Shown one piece after another: positions 60,110 to 64,000 of a stretch of 64,000 bases of DNA; the first letter of the stretch is position 1; each line of letters starts with the position of its first letter. This DNA is from Brachypodius melanocephalos (taxonomy: Eukaryota; Chordata; Aves; Passeriformes; Pycnonotidae). Under the pieces are notes generated by a model. It was not told the DNA's origin. It did no database searches and worked only from the letters and a program-made list of their open reading frames with translations. Made by a program: the position numbers and the translations under genes. Location of the stretch: NCBI GenBank assembly GCA_013398615.1, contig VZSR01003807.1:34483181-34547180 (forward strand). Direction: 5' to 3'.

Positions 60110-62523
60110 TTCTTTCTAAACCAGACATGAGTTTCTGTAGGAATCCATGTAGACTTATGGATTACACTGCCTGTAGCTCAAGCATCTTCAACTCTTGCCT
60201 TTAAAATATGAAGCATTTCGGTCAGTATTAAATATAGCACAGTGTGGTGCAGGTGTGCTTATTAGGATAGAGGCTATGTTGCTGATAACATGTCTGAATT
60301 AGGCACATAGATAACCAATCATTTTTTTATTTGCTAGATGTTTGCTTTACATTACTAGGTAGAAAATAACAGTTAGAAAGTGGTATAGTCTGATGATTAA
60401 GATGAAAATGTCCAAAAGGTTCAACTCTACCTAGTAAAAAAACCTCTCATTCTTTGCAGTACTGACATAGTTGAAATGAGCTTTAATAAAAGTGAGAGGA
60501 AGCTGGTGGCACTTTTTCTCCTGTGGGAGCTTTTAGAATCAATCCCCACCTGTACTGAAGTAGGCCAAATCTATAGACATTGAGGACATATTGCACATGT
60601 CATTTTCCCAAATGCATTTAAAAATAGGTTAACAAGGGGGAAGGGAGACTTGAATTTTCAAATTGTGAGACTCACTGTTGATGGATTGTATTGAATCCTG
60701 GTGCTTCACTTGTCATATTAATATACATATTTTTAAATAGATAAGAACATTAAGAAGATCTAGACAACACTTTAAAGCATTTAGATAAACAGAATGAATA
60801 AATTAAATACCTCAGGGTATGTCTTCAAACTTGCAGTGACTTGATATAGTATACTACCAGAAAGCAAATGGTAACAAATGGAGGCTTCTAGGAATAGTGA
60901 GGAGAGGAAAGAACACCAAAACTGAACACAAAAAATCCTGACATAACACTTATATCTCCAACCTAGGAGTCATAGACAGGAAAGGTTTTATAGTTTTCCA
61001 AGTAATTGACAATGAATTCACTCCATTGTGTCTTCAGTGAAATAGAGTCTCTGTTTTTGAATCAGAAATGTCCTTCATGCACTTAAAGACTGTTTGGTGG
61101 TTGATTTCAAATGTTATGAATTGTCACTTTTGGCTTTTGGCAGAATACCTTTGGCAGAATATACTTCATAAACGAGTGAGTGGAGTAGAGCGAGCATTAG
61201 AAGCATTAAATATATTACCAGTATCTGGAAATGGGTCTGCATATAGTCTACATCTTTGCACACAGATTTGGAGGAATATTGTGTAGGGAAGTACAGAAAT
61301 AGAAAGGATGATTCTGGCTGTGCTTTGCACAGATGAAGTCAATGAGATTTTGGGTTTAGACAGGAAGTTTGACAGTAGTAGATGCAAATGTGAAATGTGT
61401 AGAATTTAATCAACTGATGTAAAAACAAATAAAAACAACAACAAAAAAATCAGTCAGACTTCTGAAATCCTTAGAAATCCTTTATACTGCAATCAATTTG
61501 TCAGTGCTTTTATGGCCCTAAGCATCAGTCAAATTGCTATATTTTTCACTTAAAAAATAACTCTGGTTATTAAGACCATGATTCTTGATATATATTAAAT
61601 TTATTTCTCATGTGAAAGTGTGTTAACAAATGTATTGCAAGTGTATTGATATTGATGACAAAGATATAAAATCATGCTTCCCTGACAATGGCCGTTGGTT
61701 TTCTTGCTGAAGGGTCTCTTGCCTAAAACTACTACTACAGCTATGTTATGAAAGACAGATGAAATGCCATGGGGAAAACACTGTCTCCAACTTTCTCATC
61801 CTCCCCACTGTGGAGCTGGCCCTTCTCACTACAGGGGTTGTCTTTATGGCATGGCTACCAAGCATAAGGATGCAGAAGTTGATCATCAAGACAGATTTCC
61901 TGCCAAGCAAGAGAGCAGTGTATGTAACCAGCACACCAGAAAATAATATGTGACTGTGGAGTTTATAAGGAGACAAATTTAGCATAAATCTGACCCAAGG
62001 CACCAAAGCATAATTTGACAAGGCATTCAGATCCAAACTGTGCAAATAACATCTCTTGCGAGTCACAGGTGTGGAAATTGCACGCCATTTCTGCACTATG
62101 GGAAGTAATTGGATTATTACAGTACAGCACCATGCATATCAACTGGTATTTGTTTTATTGTTTTATTCAAACTTAGGCCAGTGTGTTGGAAGATCTGCAG
62201 TTCAGCAGAGGGAATTCAATGAAAGCTATTTTCCTTATCATGTGATTTGAGTCACCGTAAAATTAGTGCAAGACAGTCATACTTTACAGAAATTCTCTCA
62301 AACAGATGAGGGTTTTTTTACAGCAATTTAGTTCCAATTTATTTTTTGTTATTTGTATTTATGTACTATATACACAAGTAATCACATAATTAGGCCTTAT
62401 ATGCCAACCCACAGCATTCTGTTTAATTGAACAGTTAATGTCATTATCAATCTGGTAGTATACTTCATATTTTACATGAGAGATTAAGCGTAATTTTTTA
62501 TAATATTTTCTTATATTACTTGG
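60110..62523. other. Noncoding stretch, no gene recognised
   Basis: AT-rich unique sequence with an A/C-rich patch at about 61424-61448. Overlapping frames at 61746-62096 (minus, 116 codons) and 61759-61953 (plus) are hydrophobic but match no receptor or other family I can name. Confidence 0.6.
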
Positions 62524-62602
62524 AGATATATATACATAGATAGATAGATGGATAGATGGATATGTACACACACACACACACACATATATACATATACATA
62601 TA
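62524..62602. repeat. Compound microsatellite (TA, GATA/GATG, CA)
   Basis: Short TA run, then TAGA/GATG tetranucleotides (about 62536-62560), a perfect (AC)n run at 62566-62584, then ATATACAT units. Likely polymorphic. Confidence 0.93.
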
Positions 62603-63317
62603 AGGAGCTGGTCATAACCAAGAAATAAAGCAGAAAAAAAGATAGACAAAGCTTCAGGTTGCATAAGAAATTCAATTGTGGTTGCATACTGGTTTTATGA
62701 ATGAAAAGAAAGCTTATTTGCTTAATTTGTTAGCATAAATATTCAAATTCTTAAATTAAAAGAAAATGGCTAAACTGTTGTCTAAATAGCTGTGTCATAA
62801 AAACAGAATATGGGGAAGAAACCATAATAAAAAGTCAAATTTCATCCATTCTATATGAGTACCCCACTCGCTATATGCCGCTTTTTGTCTAATGAGTCTT
62901 CAGAATTCTAAGTGAGACAGTGTAGATAAGTATAATAAATGTACTACCACATTGCAGATATACTTTATTTGGAACATTCTTCTGGGAAAAGGGAAAAAAA
63001 AGAGGGAGAAAAAGAAAATGTGACTTCTTATGTCTGTTAGGCAGAGAAGAGACTGGATCTCATCCCATCTCCTGTGTCTCCCTAGGAAATATTCTAATCA
63101 CTGAACTTTTCATCATATATATGATATCCTTTAGTTAGAAAAGATGAACAGAGGAATGCCTAGCAGGGAATATGAGTGAGAGAGAACATTCAGCTGCTTA
63201 TACCTTTAGGAGGCATTCCCTAAAGCAAATACTTCTTCGTTTAGAGAATTTTTGCTGAGAGAAACCAAGTGAAAAAAAAATAGCAACTACAGAAAATATA
63301 TAGTACCAAAGCTGATG
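62603..63317. other. Noncoding stretch, no gene recognised
   Basis: AT-rich unique sequence with short A runs (about 62994-63010, 63272-63280). Nothing recognised. Confidence 0.6.
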
Positions 63318-63333
63318 GGTTGCCCGAGCAACC
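63318..63333. promoter_or_regulatory. RFX X-box-like palindrome
   Basis: GGTTGC-CCGA-GCAACC: perfect 6-bp inverted half-sites with a 4-base centre, matching the arrangement of the RFX X-box (GTTGCC..GGCAAC) except one central base. RFX factors control ciliary and immune genes. The palindrome is seen; binding is inference. It sits in a segment (63290-63500) of less AT-biased sequence. Confidence 0.4.
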
Positions 63334-63802
63334 TTAACTGGATAATAAAATCTTTTGAAGATTTACACTTTTCAGTCCCCACATGATCCAATTGATAGAA
63401 TACAAAGCAAATGCACACAAGGTCAAGGAACGATCGGGGCTTCATATCAATGCTCCTCTGACCAGCCTCAGAGCCAGTGCTGCCCTGGGTCTGAGCAAAA
63501 GCATGCCTGAAATATTTTTGCAGAAGTTCTCTAATGTTTAGGTAAAGGATTGAATGAGTATGCTTTCCAGATGATACCTAGTGTTCACCCTCAGATATCT
63601 TCTTGTGAATTGTAACTGCTCTTCTTCAGTTTCAGAATCTTGCAGGGCAGAGGTGCAGGGTTAGAGCTTCTGAAAGGGTGCTTCCTTTGGAGACACTAAA
63701 AGCATTTCATCCAGTGTTGCAAAGTGTGTAGGCTACTGTGCCCCTTTGTGGCTGCTAATGAGAAATCTGAAATGAAGCTTGTAACTCTAATGAGTTTCTA
63801 AT
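63334..63802. other. Noncoding stretch, no gene recognised
   Basis: Unique sequence, less AT-biased around 63420-63500 and 63640-63740. No open frame or transposon recognised. Confidence 0.6.
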
Positions 63803-63837
63803 TAAAAAAGCAAACAAAAAACCAAACCAAACTAAAC
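63803..63837. repeat. A/C-rich low-complexity tract
   Basis: A runs broken by C or CC (aaac/aacc units), of the same kind as the tracts at 4.5 and 49.1 kb. Confidence 0.8.
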
Positions 63838-64000
63838 ATAAATCTCAAGTCATAACCAAAATCCACAGTTAGTGTTTGGAGCTGTTAAGGGAGGATAGTT
63901 TTTTTCATTACTTTATCAGCTCACTAAGATAACTTCCTAAAAGCTATTAATCAGAAAGTACCAAAAGGTGTTAGTATTATTGAGATGGAAATCTCCATAC
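63838..64000. other. Window end, noncoding
   Basis: Short AT-rich unique stretch; nothing recognised. Confidence 0.6.

Noticed and set aside
61746..62096. 116-codon hydrophobic minus-strand frame, considered as an olfactory-receptor or membrane-protein fragment
   Set aside because: None of the expected receptor motifs is present, and a plus-strand frame overlaps it. Hydrophobicity alone is common in T-rich reading frames.
1..64000. CRISPR arrays, toxin-antitoxin modules, operons or phage genes
   Set aside because: No regularly spaced repeats, no dense gene clusters and no ribosome-binding-site-linked frames. The avian transposons show this is vertebrate nuclear DNA.

Overview
This window is nuclear DNA from a bird, probably a passerine. 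Three things point to a bird: a CR1 LINE 3' end with the typical terminal octamers (60004-60109), two copies of one avian-type retroviral LTR (13032-13404 and 57777-57927), and a tRNA-derived SINE fused to a CR1 tail (18697-18805). The SINE resembles TguSINE1, which I know only from passerines, so the passerine call rests mainly on that element. The DNA is AT-rich, poor in CpG and very poor in interspersed repeats, as expected for a large avian macrochromosome gene desert or a giant intron.

I recognise no protein-coding gene, tRNA, rRNA, known microRNA, CRISPR array or bacterial-type system. The longest open frames (135, 126 and 121 codons) look like no protein family I know, have no linked splice signals, and are about as long as chance allows in this much AT-rich sequence.

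Layout. 1-13 kb: unique noncoding DNA with an A/C-rich tract (4511-4671) and a cluster of E-box palindromes near 8.0 kb. 13.0-13.4 kb: plus-strand LTR remnant. 14-19 kb: G/T tract, a microexon-like motif at 17.55 kb, a poly-T/poly-A foldback at 18.2 kb, the SINE, and a (TA)n microsatellite. 24-33 kb: several homeodomain- and forkhead-site-rich segments that look like conserved noncoding elements, plus a consensus CTCF site at 28.86 kb. 27.36, 33.63 and 39.97 kb: long homopolymers (T47, A32, A60). 46.3 kb: a recursive-splice-site-like motif. 51.4-52.3 kb: denser, less AT-biased sequence, possibly conserved. 54.0 kb: G/T-rich tract. 57,677-57,776: an assembly gap of exactly 100 N that abuts the second LTR copy. 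58.4-58.7 kb: a TFAP2-like inverted pair and AT palindromes. 60.0 kb: CR1. 62.5 kb: compound microsatellite. 63.3 kb: RFX X-box-like palindrome.

The parts do not form an evident system. If the window is intronic, the plus-strand microexon-like motif (17.55 kb) and the recursive-splice-like motif (46.32 kb) would fit a very long plus-strand neural gene. That is inference and needs RNA data. I found no convincing undescribed system and do not claim one.
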